NCBI GenBank assembly: GCA_023433265.1
Contig: JAEZDR010000073.1
Coordinates: 1-43,029 of the forward strand
Reading direction: 5' to 3'
DNA length: 43,029 bases
Origin: Bacteroidota bacterium
GTDB taxonomy: Bacteria; Bacteroidota; Bacteroidia; Chitinophagales; Chitinophagaceae
Shown here: piece by piece, positions 14,514 to 24,420 of the stretch
Numbering within the stretch: position 1 is the first letter of the stretch
Layout: every line of letters starts with the position of its first letter
Notes under the pieces: generated by a model
What the model saw: the letters and a program-made list of their open reading frames with translations, nothing else
Database searches by the model: none
What the model was told of the DNA's origin: nothing
Position numbers and translations under genes: made by a program

Positions 14514-15436
14514 TTTACCGTTCGCAGGTAGCTATGCTTTATATAAGATATGTAAGGAAATTTCTTCCTTTTATAACCAAAAACAATCGGGCTGTTTTTG
14601 AGAAGAAACATAAACAAGGGAAAATGAAAGGACTTATTCAGGCTTTCTTTTTCAAGCCGGCCTAACTCCTCAGCAAATGCCCTGTCTCTTTCAGGGATAG
14701 ATGGCGCTTTAGTAAACTGCTCGCAATGGTTAATCACCTTCTCTTTGTACGAAAGCCTGGACTGTTTAACTGTCATTTCAGGGCTATCAATACTGATGTT
14801 TCTACCATGGACCCTCTGCATTACAAGCACCTCCCTTAAATGCTGCACTCCGCCATTGTAAGCCGCCACTACCCCCATCCACCAGTCATAGTAAATTGAA
14901 TTCCTGGGAAATGGTAGAACTAGCTTCAAAAACTCCCTTGTAAACATCATTGTATGTCCACTGATTGTATTTCGCAGAAATATGCGCCTGGCATCTGTTC
15001 CTTCAAAATGTTGGAAAACTGCATGAGGACGTGGGTTGGCAGGGATTTTTTTCGAAAAAAGAAGCGACACACAATAGATTAACGGACTCCTCCTATCCCA
15101 GGCTTCAAGCATCCGTTCTATCTTATTCGGCATCCAAACATCGTCCTGGTCTGATATTGCAATCATATCGCCTGTGGCTGCCATCACTGCCTGTTCAAAG
15201 TTTGCCGTAAAGCCTAAATTGGTACGGTTTACAACTACCTCTATAAAATCAAACCGTGCCTCATATTCTCTAAGTATTTCTGCTGTTCCATCGCTGGATA
15301 CATCATCAAATATTAGGAGCTCGTGAAGAGGATAAGTTTGTGCAACCAGCGAGTCAAGTTGTTGTCTTAAATAAGTTGCGCCGTTATAGGTACACATTAC
15401 CACCGACACGCTAAGTTTATTGGCACCTTCTATCAT
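14510..15436 (-). CDS. Glycosyltransferase family 2
   Basis: 308 aa, GT-A fold. The N-terminus has SVVMCTYNGATYLRQQLDSL, then FDDVSSDGT and ISDQDDVWMPNK, the acidic motifs that bind metal and nucleotide sugar. The C-terminal part resembles rhamnosyl- or similar transferases that extend surface polysaccharides. No membrane helix. It ends against the FkbM gene with a shared CTAG, and the two may act on the same glycan although they are on opposite strands. Confidence 0.9.
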   Translation of the reverse strand: MIEGANKLSVSVVMCTYNGATYLRQQLDSLVAQTYPLHELLIFDDVSSDGTAEILREYEARFDFIEVVVNRTNLGFTANFEQAVMAATGDMIAISDQDDVWMPNKIERMLEAWDRRSPLIYCVSLLFSKKIPANPRPHAVFQHFEGTDARRIFLRNTISGHTMMFTREFLKLVLPFPRNSIYYDWWMGVVAAYNGGVQHLREVLVMQRVHGRNISIDSPEMTVKQSRLSYKEKVINHCEQFTKAPSIPERDRAFAEELGRLEKESLNKSFHFPLFMFLLKNSPIVFGYKRKKFPYISYIKHSYLRTVN

Positions 15437-15572
15437 ATGCTATTAAATATCCTATCTGGTATAAACTTCACCAGTCCTGGATGCTTGGTATGTAAAATTG
15501 ATTCTTAAACTGTAAATATACAAGGTCGGGCCATCAGTCACCCACATCTCATCTTCCCGCTGTCCTAATACA

Positions 15573-16469
15573 CTAACTTAACGATTGAGCAAGCTTATAC
15601 AAGTTGAAGCCGGGGTTTCCGATATTTTGCTTTATGATCCCATGAATTTCCTGCCTGTTGATATCGGCCATCCGCCGCTGCTGAATAATATGCAACAGTT
15701 TCTGCGTCATCAGCCAGCTTTTCCTTTCATTCACCTGCATTTTCCTACACTTTTCCTCTATTGCATCGTACAACTCACCAATCCCTTCTTTGCGTGTGGC
15801 CACTGTCTTCAACACCTGCACATGGTCTTCTATTCCATTCCGGTGGGTTGTTACGCTTCTTAGGTTCTTCACAAAAATTTCAGCATCTGGCCTGTCTGCT
15901 TTGTTTACTACAAACAAGTCAGCAATCTCCATAATGCCCGCTTTCATTGTCTGCACCTCGTCGCCAGCTTCCGGCACTACCACTACTACGGTAACATCGG
16001 CAAGCCCTGCAATTTCCACCTCACTTTGTCCCACGCCAACAGTTTCAACTACAATCCAGTCAAACTTTGCTTCACGCACCAGGTCGGTAATCTCAATAAT
16101 CATCGTATGCAAGCCGCCCAAACTCCCTCTCGATGCAAGCGAGCGTATGTACACGTTAGGATGTAAGTACCAGGAGCTCATCCTTAGCCTGTCGCCTAAC
16201 ACTGCTCCAAAGTTGAAGGGTGAAGAAGGATCTACGCACAGCACAGCTACTGATTCATCACGTGCTACTATTTCGCCTATCAGTGCATCCACTAAACTGC
16301 TTTTTCCGGCACCGGGAGGGCCTGTAAACCCAATAACTTTTCCTCCTGCAGTGTTTTCTAAATTCTGCAGTAAGTCCAGGTAGCCGTCCAGCTTGTTTTC
16401 TACAATAGTTACAGCCCTTGCCAGCGCTTTGAAATCGCAGTTTCTGATATCTGTCAAATTTGGAACCAT
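15573..16469 (-). CDS. meaB: Methylmalonyl-CoA mutase-associated GTPase MeaB
   Basis: 298 aa, G3E P-loop GTPase. Walker A GFTGPPGAGKSS (residues 47-58), switch-like VDPSSPFNFGAVLGDR, ETVGVGQSEVE, and VNKADRPDA for guanine recognition. It guards and loads the B12 cofactor of methylmalonyl-CoA mutase. The mutase genes are not in this window. The protein is slightly shorter than the usual 320-330 aa. The gene stands alone with free space on both sides. Confidence 0.92.
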   Translation of the reverse strand: MVPNLTDIRNCDFKALARAVTIVENKLDGYLDLLQNLENTAGGKVIGFTGPPGAGKSSLVDALIGEIVARDESVAVLCVDPSSPFNFGAVLGDRLRMSSWYLHPNVYIRSLASRGSLGGLHTMIIEITDLVREAKFDWIVVETVGVGQSEVEIAGLADVTVVVVVPEAGDEVQTMKAGIMEIADLFVVNKADRPDAEIFVKNLRSVTTHRNGIEDHVQVLKTVATRKEGIGELYDAIEEKCRKMQVNERKSWLMTQKLLHIIQQRRMADINRQEIHGIIKQNIGNPGFNLYKLAQSLS

Positions 16470-16569
16470 CAGGGCAAAAGTAAACCTAATGCTTTTTGCG
16501 GCATATGCTATAAATCATTGTAGAGATGAATATACGGGGTAACCTTCCGCTTATATGTAAAAGGACCGG

Positions 16570-17406
16570 TTAGAGATACTGTTGTATACCTTTATTTGCC
16601 CAAATAAGTTTGTCTGCAATGGTCCGGTTCATAATTGCAACATTTCGATCCTCAAGATCTCTTGATGCTTCTTTATGATATAAGTGATACGAGATTCCAC
16701 CAAACTTTAAGAATAACTTTTTTATACCGGCATTGATTAGCCTGATAGCAATTTCACTATCCTCCTTGCCCCAACCTAAAAACTCCTCATTGTAGCCATT
16801 CACTTTGAGCAAATCTTCTTTCCAAAAAGCCATATTGCAGCCCTTAACATAATACTTGTTTTTTCCTGAGGTCTTATAAACCGGGGCTAACATTTTAGAT
16901 AAGAATGGGCTTCGCAATCCATTCAGATAGTTTTTGTTTTCGCTCACAGTATGGTTAACATCTATCGATTTCTCTCTCAATAGCGCTGCCGCTGTTTGTT
17001 GCGATAACAGCACCCTGCTGCCCGAAACAAAATGTTTAGGCCTGGCAATTCTTATGTGATCTGCTATAAAGTTGCGGTGCAGAATTAAATCCCCATCTAT
17101 TTGAATTATATAAGGGTGATGAGCTGCAGCAAAGGCCCTGTTACGGATTTTTGCCAATTGGAACCCTTCATCAGGCTGCCATACATGTATAATTGGAATG
17201 TTAGTTTGCTTTTTAAATTCATCCACCAGGGCTTTTGTATCATCCTTTGATCCATCATCCGCAACAACAATTTCTGACGGGGGCAGCACCTGGTTGTTCA
17301 CACTTTTAAGGGTAAGTTCCAACGCGCTCGGCCAATTGTAAGTAGCAATAACCAGGGATGTTTTAAAACTCATTCTAGTAATTTCAGTATTCTTACTGCC
17401 AGTCAA
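16570..17406 (-). CDS. Glycosyltransferase family 2 with galactosyltransferase-like C-terminus
   Basis: 278 aa. GT-A motifs SLVIATYNWPSALELTL, VVADDGSKDDT and IIQIDGDLILH; the C-terminal GCNMAFWKEDLLKVNGYNE and GWGKEDSEIAIRL match the domain found in beta-1,4-galactosyl- and chondroitin-type transferases. Likely role: sugar addition in lipopolysaccharide or capsule. ATG at 17379 (MSFKTSL) is an alternative start and would be closer to the typical N-terminus. A long hairpin lies 45 bases upstream. Confidence 0.88.
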   Translation of the reverse strand: MTGSKNTEITRMSFKTSLVIATYNWPSALELTLKSVNNQVLPPSEIVVADDGSKDDTKALVDEFKKQTNIPIIHVWQPDEGFQLAKIRNRAFAAAHHPYIIQIDGDLILHRNFIADHIRIARPKHFVSGSRVLLSQQTAAALLREKSIDVNHTVSENKNYLNGLRSPFLSKMLAPVYKTSGKNKYYVKGCNMAFWKEDLLKVNGYNEEFLGWGKEDSEIAIRLINAGIKKLFLKFGGISYHLYHKEASRDLEDRNVAIMNRTIADKLIWANKGIQQYL

Positions 17407-17450
17407 CCGCAGTTTATCCGGCGGGTACAGCTACAAAACTAACATTGCCA

Positions 17451-17491
17451 GGACAGTGAGCAAGCATTTTCAAGCTTGTTTTTTGCTGTCC
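17451..17491. repeat. Two-part inverted repeat upstream of the GT2 gene
   Basis: GGACAG (17451-17456) pairs with CTGTCC (17486-17491) and CAAGC (17461-17465) with GCTTG (17474-17478), giving a hairpin with an inner bulge. A TTTTTT run lies in the descending arm. It may be a repetitive extragenic element or a leader structure. Confidence 0.45.
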
Positions 17492-17555
17492 CTGAAATAC
17501 TAAGCTTCGTTTCCACAATTACGCTCTTCTCCAGGTGAGCAAGATCGCATTATGA

Positions 17556-17563
17556 TATGTTTG
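17556..17563 (+). promoter_or_regulatory. Bacteroidota-type -7 element before the LON-domain gene
   Basis: TATGTTTG fits TAnnTTTG and lies 49 bases before ATG 17612. A transcript start near 17569 would still allow ATG 17573, so it does not by itself decide the start. Confidence 0.35.
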
Positions 17564-17611
17564 CCATGATTTTTGCAAAACTGGAATTGTATTCGCTGGT
17601 TAATTTTATTT

Positions 17612-18253
17612 ATGATCAATTTCATTCCCATATTCCCACTCAAAATCGTTGTCTTTCCCGGCGAACAACTCAACCTGCACATTTTCGAACCTCGCTACAT
17701 CCAGTTGATTAACGAATGTGCCACCCAAAAAAAGCCCTTCGGCATCCCCGTTGTTTTAGACGACAGGATTGCCGAAACAGGAACGCTTGTTCAGGTAGAA
17801 GAACTGGCTAAGGTTTACGAAGATGGTAAAATGGACATCAAAACCCGGGGATTGTCGGTTTTCAGGGTACTGGAAGTAATCAAAGAAATCCCTGACAAAC
17901 TTTACAGTGGAGCCATTGTTGACTACCCCCGAAACGATGAGCACAAGAACATCAAAATGATGCAAAAGGTAGTAACAGCTATTAAGGAACTGCACAAACT
18001 GCTGAATCTAAACAAGGAATTCGGGAAAGAAGTAACTGACCTCAAGAGCTATGATGTGGCGCATCACGCCGGCCTCTCAACGCAGGAGGAATATGAATTC
18101 TTACAGCTATTTCGCGAAGACCAGCGCCTGGAATACCTAAAGCGTCACCTGCAGAAAATCATACCCATGGCAGCAGGCCTCGAAGCAATAAAGGATAAAA
18201 TAAAAATGAATGGTCACTTCAGGGAACTCAGTGGCTTCAATTTCGACCTATAA
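17612..18253 (+). CDS. LON peptidase substrate-binding domain protein
   Basis: 213 aa consisting of the N-terminal domain of Lon protease without the ATPase or peptidase parts. Seen: IPIFPLKIVVFPGEQLNLHIFEPRY at the start, the usual strand-rich core (GTLVQVEEL, RGLSVFRVLEV) and a helical second half. Such stand-alone proteins are common; their role is not settled, perhaps binding unfolded substrates. I chose ATG 17612 (MINFIPIFPLK) because the family starts there; the upstream ATG at 17573 adds 13 atypical residues. Confidence 0.88.
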   Translation: MINFIPIFPLKIVVFPGEQLNLHIFEPRYIQLINECATQKKPFGIPVVLDDRIAETGTLVQVEELAKVYEDGKMDIKTRGLSVFRVLEVIKEIPDKLYSGAIVDYPRNDEHKNIKMMQKVVTAIKELHKLLNLNKEFGKEVTDLKSYDVAHHAGLSTQEEYEFLQLFREDQRLEYLKRHLQKIIPMAAGLEAIKDKIKMNGHFRELSGFNFDL

Positions 18254-18294
18254 ACCTAACATCCTATCTCAGCCATTTACTTTCACACCAGTAG

Positions 18295-20940
18295 TTAGAA
18301 CTGCGCCAGTATCTCCTCTAAATCACCGTCGGTCTTCACTATCACTTCCCTCGCCTTGCTTCCAAGGTTAGGCCCAACAATACCGGCTGCCTCTAACTGA
18401 TCCATTAACCTGCCAGCTCTGTTATACCCTAGCTTCATCCTTCGCTGGATAAGCGATGTACTACCCATTTGGTTCTGAACTACCAGCCTTGCTGCATCAT
18501 TAAATAAAGGATCCCTGTCTGCAAGATCAAATTCCTTGCCTTCTAAATCTTTCTCGTCTACGTATTCAGGCAGGTTAAATGCATGCGGGTATCCGCGCTG
18601 CTCTCCTATAAACTCGCATATCTTCTCCACCTCCGGTGTGTCTACAAATGCACACTGCACACGGGTGATTTCTCCATTATAGCTTACCAGCATATCTCCT
18701 TTCCCTATCAACTGCTCTGCTCCACCGGCATCCAAAATGGTGCGGCTGTCAATCTTCGACGATACCTTAAAGGCAATCCTTCCGGGGAAGTTTGCTTTAA
18801 TGGTACCCGTAATAATATTTACGGAAGGTCTCTGCGTTGCAATAATCAGGTGAATGCCCACCGCCCTTGCAAGCTGCGCTAACCTTGCAATAGGCAGTTC
18901 CACTTCCTTACCTGCAGTCATAATCAAATCTGCAAACTCATCCACCACTAACACAATAAATGGCAAATACTGGTGACCTTTCTGCGGGTTTAGCTTACGC
19001 TTGATGAATTTCTCATTATACTCTTTGATATTTCTGCAATGTGCCTCTTTTAGTAAATCATAGCGGTTATCCATCTCTATGCACAAGGCATTTAGAGTGT
19101 AAACCACTTTTTTAGTATCGGTGATGATGGCATCATCTTCACCAGGCAGCTTTGCCAAAAAGTGTTTTTCAATCACACGGTAAAGGCTCAACTCCACTTT
19201 CTTAGGATCCACCAAAACAAACTTCAGTTGCGATGGATGCTTCTTATAAAGCAACGATACTAACAGGGCATTTATACCCACCGATTTACCTTGTCCTGTA
19301 GCACCTGCCATTAAAAGGTGAGGCATGCTTGCCAGGTCAACAATGAAGTTCTCATTGTCTATCTTCTTACCAATCGCAACAGGCAGAGAATAACTGCTGC
19401 TCTGGAACTTTTCGCTGGATAGCAGCGTACGCATGCTCACTACCGTCTTCCTGATATTGGGCACTTCAATACCAATCGTTCCTTTTCCGGGTATGGGAGC
19501 AATAATCCTTATCCCAAGCGCTGCAAGGCTCAGTGCTATATCGTCCTCCAGGTTCTTAATCTTGCTAATGCGCACGCCGGGTGCAGGCACTATCTCATAT
19601 AAAGTTACCGTTGGACCTACCGTAGCCGTAATACGTTGAATAGAGATATCATAGTTCTTCAGCGTCCCTACAATCTGGTTTTTATGGTTCTCCAGTTCTG
19701 AAGCGTCGTGAACTATCTTTTCACTTCCATGGGTCTCTAGCAGGTCCAGGTGAGGATATTGATAGTCTCTAAGGTCTAGCGTCGGCTCGTAAGGTGCAAG
19801 GTTCTCAATTGCACTCATAGCTTCATCTGCTTCTTCTTCAGGCGTTTTGGTTATTTCCAGTTCTAAGTCATCCTCCTCAATTGCATCGTCCTCTATATCG
19901 TGGATGGGGCTTATCGACTGAACCTCAAACGGAGGTTCTGATGCATGCACTCGCGGTTGCATCTCTGCCACGGGATGTAAAACCACCGCCACTGATTCCG
20001 GTATATTCATAGCCACCGCAGGTTCAGGAGGCATGGGCGCTGGCGCAATCACCTCTATCTCTTCTGCTTTCTCGTTGACGCTAAAATTGTTTAACGGATT
20101 CTCTTCATCTTCTACTACATCGTTTATCACCAACTCAACAGGACCTTCACTTTTTAGCTTGTTGCTCCGGGGTGCTTCATCTATCTCTTCCTTGTCCCCG
20201 CCCCCATCGTATTCCTGGTATAAAAGCGTGTTGTCTTCGCTATCCATCTCAGGTTCGCTGGTTACCAAAGGAGCTACTGGCAGCCTTTCCGAAGACTCCA
20301 CCCTTGGTGGCCGTGGCTTTCTTTCTGGTAGTTTAAATGTTGGGTTAAAGCGCCAGATAAAATAGATAAATACAGAAATTGCAAGCAAAAAGCCGGTTCC
20401 TGTTTTCCCAATCCACTTCACCAGCCAGGCTTCAAGCAAATCACCTACTGCTCCGCCAAACGGGAAAGCTGCATCGCCGGCAAAGAATGATAATGCTACA
20501 CTTAGCACTACCAGGCCTACAATAAGGTACCGTACGTTTCTATATAGACTGAATATCTTCTTTCCAAAAAGCAGGTTTACACCAAGTACAAAGAAAAATG
20601 TGCAAAAAAGGTAGGAAGCTATTCCAAATCCTTTAAATATTACGGTATGGGCTACATAAGCCCCGAGTACACCGAGAAGATTCGTTACAATAACATCATC
20701 GGTGGCAAAAATCTTCACACCCAGTGCGTGAACCTTATCCTGGTCTTCCTGCCAGGTAAAGAAATAAGACGTAAAAGCAATGAATAGAAAAAGCGTGATC
20801 AGCAAGCTAACAGAACCTGCAATTTTATAGGTCCGTTCATCTTTCACCACTTCTTTAACCGTTACTTCTTCCACTTTGTCCTGAACTATCTCTTCTGGTG
20901 AAGGTGCGGGAGGGTCTTTCTTCTTTAGTCTGTTGGCCAT
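18295..20940 (-). CDS. ftsK: DNA translocase FtsK
   Basis: 881 aa. N-terminus: basic stretch (NRLKKKDPP), then four membrane helices at about residues 40-190; then a long acidic, low-complexity linker; then the RecA-like motor with Walker A GATGQGKSVG, Walker B IVLVVDEFADL, and at the end the winged-helix gamma domain (LVVQNQMGSTSLIQRRMKLGYNRAGRLMDQLE) that reads KOPS-type sites. It pumps chromosome ends into daughter cells at the septum. ATG 20940 (MANRLKKK) is preferred over an upstream start at 20991 because a -7 element at 20952-20959 lies between them. Confidence 0.95.
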   Translation of the reverse strand: MANRLKKKDPPAPSPEEIVQDKVEEVTVKEVVKDERTYKIAGSVSLLITLFLFIAFTSYFFTWQEDQDKVHALGVKIFATDDVIVTNLLGVLGAYVAHTVIFKGFGIASYLFCTFFFVLGVNLLFGKKIFSLYRNVRYLIVGLVVLSVALSFFAGDAAFPFGGAVGDLLEAWLVKWIGKTGTGFLLAISVFIYFIWRFNPTFKLPERKPRPPRVESSERLPVAPLVTSEPEMDSEDNTLLYQEYDGGGDKEEIDEAPRSNKLKSEGPVELVINDVVEDEENPLNNFSVNEKAEEIEVIAPAPMPPEPAVAMNIPESVAVVLHPVAEMQPRVHASEPPFEVQSISPIHDIEDDAIEEDDLELEITKTPEEEADEAMSAIENLAPYEPTLDLRDYQYPHLDLLETHGSEKIVHDASELENHKNQIVGTLKNYDISIQRITATVGPTVTLYEIVPAPGVRISKIKNLEDDIALSLAALGIRIIAPIPGKGTIGIEVPNIRKTVVSMRTLLSSEKFQSSSYSLPVAIGKKIDNENFIVDLASMPHLLMAGATGQGKSVGINALLVSLLYKKHPSQLKFVLVDPKKVELSLYRVIEKHFLAKLPGEDDAIITDTKKVVYTLNALCIEMDNRYDLLKEAHCRNIKEYNEKFIKRKLNPQKGHQYLPFIVLVVDEFADLIMTAGKEVELPIARLAQLARAVGIHLIIATQRPSVNIITGTIKANFPGRIAFKVSSKIDSRTILDAGGAEQLIGKGDMLVSYNGEITRVQCAFVDTPEVEKICEFIGEQRGYPHAFNLPEYVDEKDLEGKEFDLADRDPLFNDAARLVVQNQMGSTSLIQRRMKLGYNRAGRLMDQLEAAGIVGPNLGSKAREVIVKTDGDLEEILAQF

Positions 20941-20951
20941 TGTAATAGCAG

Positions 20952-20959
20952 CAAATATA
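20952..20959 (-). promoter_or_regulatory. Bacteroidota-type -7 element before ftsK
   Basis: Read on the minus strand, TATATTTG fits TAnnTTTG and ends 11 bases before the ATG at 20940. It supports the shorter ftsK start. No good -33 box. Confidence 0.4.
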
Positions 20960-21106
20960 CCAAGCAATATAAGAGAAATGACGTTTAACACACAGCAATT
21001 CTATCTATTTCGCAGCCGAAGCTGTACACCGGTTAAAGCAGTTACTGCATCAATAATTTAATTATCGATTTTATTGCTAATATTGCTCGCATCATATATC
21101 CCTTTA

Positions 21107-22009
21107 ATGTTTGGAGTAACAATACTTGGCAACAACTCTGCAATACCTGCTTATGACAGGCACCCTACAGCCCAGGTTGTTACACTAAATGAACAAATCT
21201 TTCTTATCGACTGCGGAGAAGGGACGCAAATGCAATTAACCCGGTACAAGGTGCGACGCAGTAAGATGCAGCATATCTTTATCTCACACCTTCACGGCGA
21301 CCATTACTTCGGTCTCGTTGGGCTTATTACAAGTTTAGGATTATTAGGAAGAGAACAGGAACTTCATCTATACGGCCCTGCTGCACTGGAAGAGATCATT
21401 CGACTACAATTGCGGGTAGCAGACACCCAATTACCTTTCCCTCTCATCTTTCACGCGCTTGGAGAAGCAGGAAGGATTGTAGAAACAGAGAAATTTTCGG
21501 TGGATACTTTCCAGGTTTATCACAGAATTCCTTGTTGGGGTTTCATCATCCGGGAGAAAAAACGTTTACGGAAGATTGACAGAGACAAAGCTCTTAGAAA
21601 GGGAATTCCGCCCACTTTCTTCGAAAACCTGAAAGATGGAGCGGACTATCGTGCTCCGGATGGATCAACCGTAATCAATTCGGATGTAACCCTACCCAAT
21701 ACTCCTGCGAAAAGCTATGCTTTTTGCGGCGATACCCTTTTCAACAACGCCGTAGCTAACAGCATTAAGGATGTAACTACCATCTACCATGAGACAACCT
21801 ATTTAAAAGAACATTCACAAAGAGCGGAATCGCGCTACCATTGTACCACCGAACAGGCGGCTACCATTGCGAAACTTGCCGGGGTAGAAAAACTCCTTAT
21901 AGGCCACTTTAGCAGCAAGTACGAAAAGCTTGACGATTTTTTAGCAGAGTCAAAACAGGTGTTTCCAAATACCCAGCTAGCTATCGAAGGTGTCACTTAC
22001 CTGGTTTAG
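21107..22009 (+). CDS. rnz: Ribonuclease Z
   Basis: 300 aa, metallo-beta-lactamase fold. It cuts the 3' trailer from tRNA precursors. The metal-binding motif HLHGDHYFGL is at residues 61-70, further His and Asp ligands in AFCGDTLFN and at GHFSSKYE, and the N-terminal LGNNSAIPAYDRHPTAQ is typical of the family. I start at ATG 21107 (MFGVTILG), since the 11 residues before it are hydrophobic and not part of the fold. Divergent from ftsK. Confidence 0.94.
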   Translation: MFGVTILGNNSAIPAYDRHPTAQVVTLNEQIFLIDCGEGTQMQLTRYKVRRSKMQHIFISHLHGDHYFGLVGLITSLGLLGREQELHLYGPAALEEIIRLQLRVADTQLPFPLIFHALGEAGRIVETEKFSVDTFQVYHRIPCWGFIIREKKRLRKIDRDKALRKGIPPTFFENLKDGADYRAPDGSTVINSDVTLPNTPAKSYAFCGDTLFNNAVANSIKDVTTIYHETTYLKEHSQRAESRYHCTTEQAATIAKLAGVEKLLIGHFSSKYEKLDDFLAESKQVFPNTQLAIEGVTYLV

Positions 22010-22134
22010 TATCACACTCCAGCCTGCACTTAACTGGCCCATTTGCGTTAGGAACAGCATCATACTACATTCTGGCAAAGAAAATTGAAACTAATAGCCG
22101 TCATCGCAGGTCGCCTTCCTTCATCCTAAAACTT

Positions 22135-22142
22135 TACATTTG
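22135..22142 (+). promoter_or_regulatory. Bacteroidota-type -7 element before the CBS gene
   Basis: TACATTTG fits TAnnTTTG and ends 22 bases before ATG 22165. Confidence 0.45.
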
Positions 22143-22164
22143 CCGCCAAAACAAGCATTCCCTT

Positions 22165-23520
22165 ATGTGGCTTAATAACGTACTGGAGACAATCGGTAAT
22201 ACCCCTCTTATAAAACTTAATAAAATCACCAGTGATATTCCAGCTATAGTGCTAGCCAAAGTAGATTATTTCAACCCGGGGAATTCCATTAAAGACAGGA
22301 TGGCCCTAAAGATGGTGGAAGTGGCAGAACAGGAAGGAAAATTAAAACCGGGCGGCACCATCATAGAAGGCACGAGTGGAAACACCGGCATGGGGCTGGC
22401 GCTTGCTGCCTGCATCAAGGGATATAAATGCGTTTTTGTAACAACAGATAAGCAGAGTAAAGAAAAGGCGGACATTCTAAAAGCAGTTGGAGCAGAAGTG
22501 ATTGTTTGTCCAACCAATGTTGATCCGGAGGATCCCAGGAGTTATTACAGTGTGGCGAAGAGACTATCGACGGAAATCCCGAATAGTTTTCACATGAACC
22601 AGTATGATAACCTGGCTAATAGGCAGGCCCATTATGAAAGTACCGGGCCGGAGATTTGGGAACAAACTGAAGGTAAAATTACCCATTTGGTTTGCACAGC
22701 AGGAACAGGGGGCACCATTACGGGTACTGCAAAGTATTTGAAGGAAAAGAACCCCAACATACAGGTATGGGCTATTGACGTATATGGCTCGCTTTTAACC
22801 AAATATTTCCGGACAGGTGAAATCGATATGAATGAAGTGCACCCGTACGTTTCGGAAGGTTTTGGTGAAGACTTCGTGCCCCAGAACTACGACATGAGCG
22901 TTATTGACCATTTTGAGCAGGTTACGGACAAAGACGGCGCAGTAATGGCCCGTAGAATTGCAAAAGAAGAGGGCCTGTTTTGTGGTTACAGTGCCGGCAG
23001 CTGCCTGCAGGGATTTCTTCAGTTGAAGGACAAAATAAAAAAGGATGATGTTGTAGTGTGCATCTTTCATGATCATGGCAGCAGGTATGTCGGGAAAATC
23101 TACAATGACCAGTGGATGATGGAAAGAGGCTTCCTGGATGTCAAGACTTTCAAAGACATTGTTAGTTCAAGGCATGGTAAAAAACTTGTAACAATAGGAC
23201 CTAATCAAACCGTGTCTGATGCAGTAGAGCTGATGAAAAAGTACAATATTGAGCACATCCCGGTCATGAACCATGAAGGAATCGTAGGTTCTTTGAGTGA
23301 AAACGGGCTTTTCCAAAAAGTGTTTGGAAACCCGGCAATTAAGGATGCAACCATCCATACTGTGCTTGAGCCTGCCTACCCCGTAGTGTCATTCGATACA
23401 CCTGTTGAAAAGCTAAGCCAATTGATAAACAAAGAAACTGGAGCTGTACTTGGCAAGGACGAAAAGGGTGAGTACCATATTGTTACAAAATATGATGTAA
23501 TTCAAAGTTTAGCAAAGTAA
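22165..23520 (+). CDS. Cystathionine beta-synthase (PLP enzyme with C-terminal CBS pair)
   Basis: 451 aa. The N-terminal 330 residues are a fold-type II PLP enzyme: Lys43 in NSIKDRM would hold PLP, GTSGNTG (69-75) and GTGGTITGTAKYL bind the cofactor. It joins serine and homocysteine to cystathionine, or may act as a cysteine synthase relative. The C-terminal 120 residues form two CBS motifs (SDAVELMKKYNIEHIPVM and VEKLSQLINKETGAVL) that bind adenosyl ligands such as SAM or AMP in related enzymes. Own promoter; the e(P4) gene follows after 44 bases. Confidence 0.92.
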   Translation: MWLNNVLETIGNTPLIKLNKITSDIPAIVLAKVDYFNPGNSIKDRMALKMVEVAEQEGKLKPGGTIIEGTSGNTGMGLALAACIKGYKCVFVTTDKQSKEKADILKAVGAEVIVCPTNVDPEDPRSYYSVAKRLSTEIPNSFHMNQYDNLANRQAHYESTGPEIWEQTEGKITHLVCTAGTGGTITGTAKYLKEKNPNIQVWAIDVYGSLLTKYFRTGEIDMNEVHPYVSEGFGEDFVPQNYDMSVIDHFEQVTDKDGAVMARRIAKEEGLFCGYSAGSCLQGFLQLKDKIKKDDVVVCIFHDHGSRYVGKIYNDQWMMERGFLDVKTFKDIVSSRHGKKLVTIGPNQTVSDAVELMKKYNIEHIPVMNHEGIVGSLSENGLFQKVFGNPAIKDATIHTVLEPAYPVVSFDTPVEKLSQLINKETGAVLGKDEKGEYHIVTKYDVIQSLAK

Positions 23521-23564
23521 TTAACCCTGCACATAGGCGATACTCTCTACAAACTGAAAACGTC

Positions 23565-24368
23565 ATGAAAAGAAACTTTAGATACCTGATAGTTTTACTC
23601 ATTTTCGCCGGTTGTGCCCCTGTTCAAAAATTACCCGCAAATAACGAAGCTGATGCAGCAGTAGTTCACGGCAAGATATGGGCCTCAGCATTCCAACAGC
23701 GTGCTGCAGAATACCGTGCATTATGTTACCAGGCCTACAACATCGCCCGCCTGCGACTTGATGAAATAGTGAAGGCAAGCCCAACGAAACCCCGCGCTAT
23801 TGTAACTGACATAGACGAAACAGTATTAGATAACAGCCCTTATGCTGTACTAAGAGGCCTGCAGGGATTAGACTATTCATTATCCACCTGGCACGAATGG
23901 ACAGCACTCGGGCAGGCCGACACATTACCAGGCGCATTTGACTTTTTCACCTATGCGGCCTCCAAAGGGATTGAAGTGTACTATATTACAAACAGGGACG
24001 AAGCAGAGCGAAAAGGCACATTAGACAACTTGAAAAAGTTTAAGTTTCCTTATGCGGACGATAAACATCTGATGCTAAAACAAAGCACCTCCAGTAAAGA
24101 AGAAAGAAGAACATCACTTGCCCGTACACACGACATTGTAATGCTGCTTGGTGATAACCTTGGCGATTTCCATTTCTTGTTCGACAAAAAGTCCTCTGAC
24201 GATCGCAATAGCAACGTAGATGCTTTATCTTCTCAGTTCGGTAACCGGTTTATTATTCTACCTAATCCTACCTATGGCGATTGGGAAGGAGCCCTTTATA
24301 ATTACAACTGGAACCTGACTCCTGCCCAGAAAGATTCTGCTATTAGGGCCCGGCTTAAAAGCTATTAA
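23565..24368 (+). CDS. 5'-nucleotidase, lipoprotein e(P4) family (class C acid phosphatase)
   Basis: 267 aa. Lipoprotein signal with LIFAGCAPV, Cys17 as the lipid site. HAD-type phosphatase with the nucleophile motif IVTDIDETVLDN (D82 and D84), then YYITNRDEAE and LLGDNLGDF as later motifs. In Haemophilus the homologue removes phosphate from NMN and other nucleotides outside the cytoplasm so that nucleosides can be taken up. It follows the cystathionine beta-synthase gene by 44 bases and precedes the MATE gene by 52. Confidence 0.93.
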   Translation: MKRNFRYLIVLLIFAGCAPVQKLPANNEADAAVVHGKIWASAFQQRAAEYRALCYQAYNIARLRLDEIVKASPTKPRAIVTDIDETVLDNSPYAVLRGLQGLDYSLSTWHEWTALGQADTLPGAFDFFTYAASKGIEVYYITNRDEAERKGTLDNLKKFKFPYADDKHLMLKQSTSSKEERRTSLARTHDIVMLLGDNLGDFHFLFDKKSSDDRNSNVDALSSQFGNRFIILPNPTYGDWEGALYNYNWNLTPAQKDSAIRARLKSY

Positions 24369-24420
24369 GTAAATTCTAGCAGAACAGCAGCTTAGCTTCA
24401 CCAATTCACACCCCTGCCAC

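Noticed and set aside
20033..20365. 110-aa Ser-rich frame opposite the ftsK linker
   Set aside because: Caused by the low-complexity acidic linker on the other strand.
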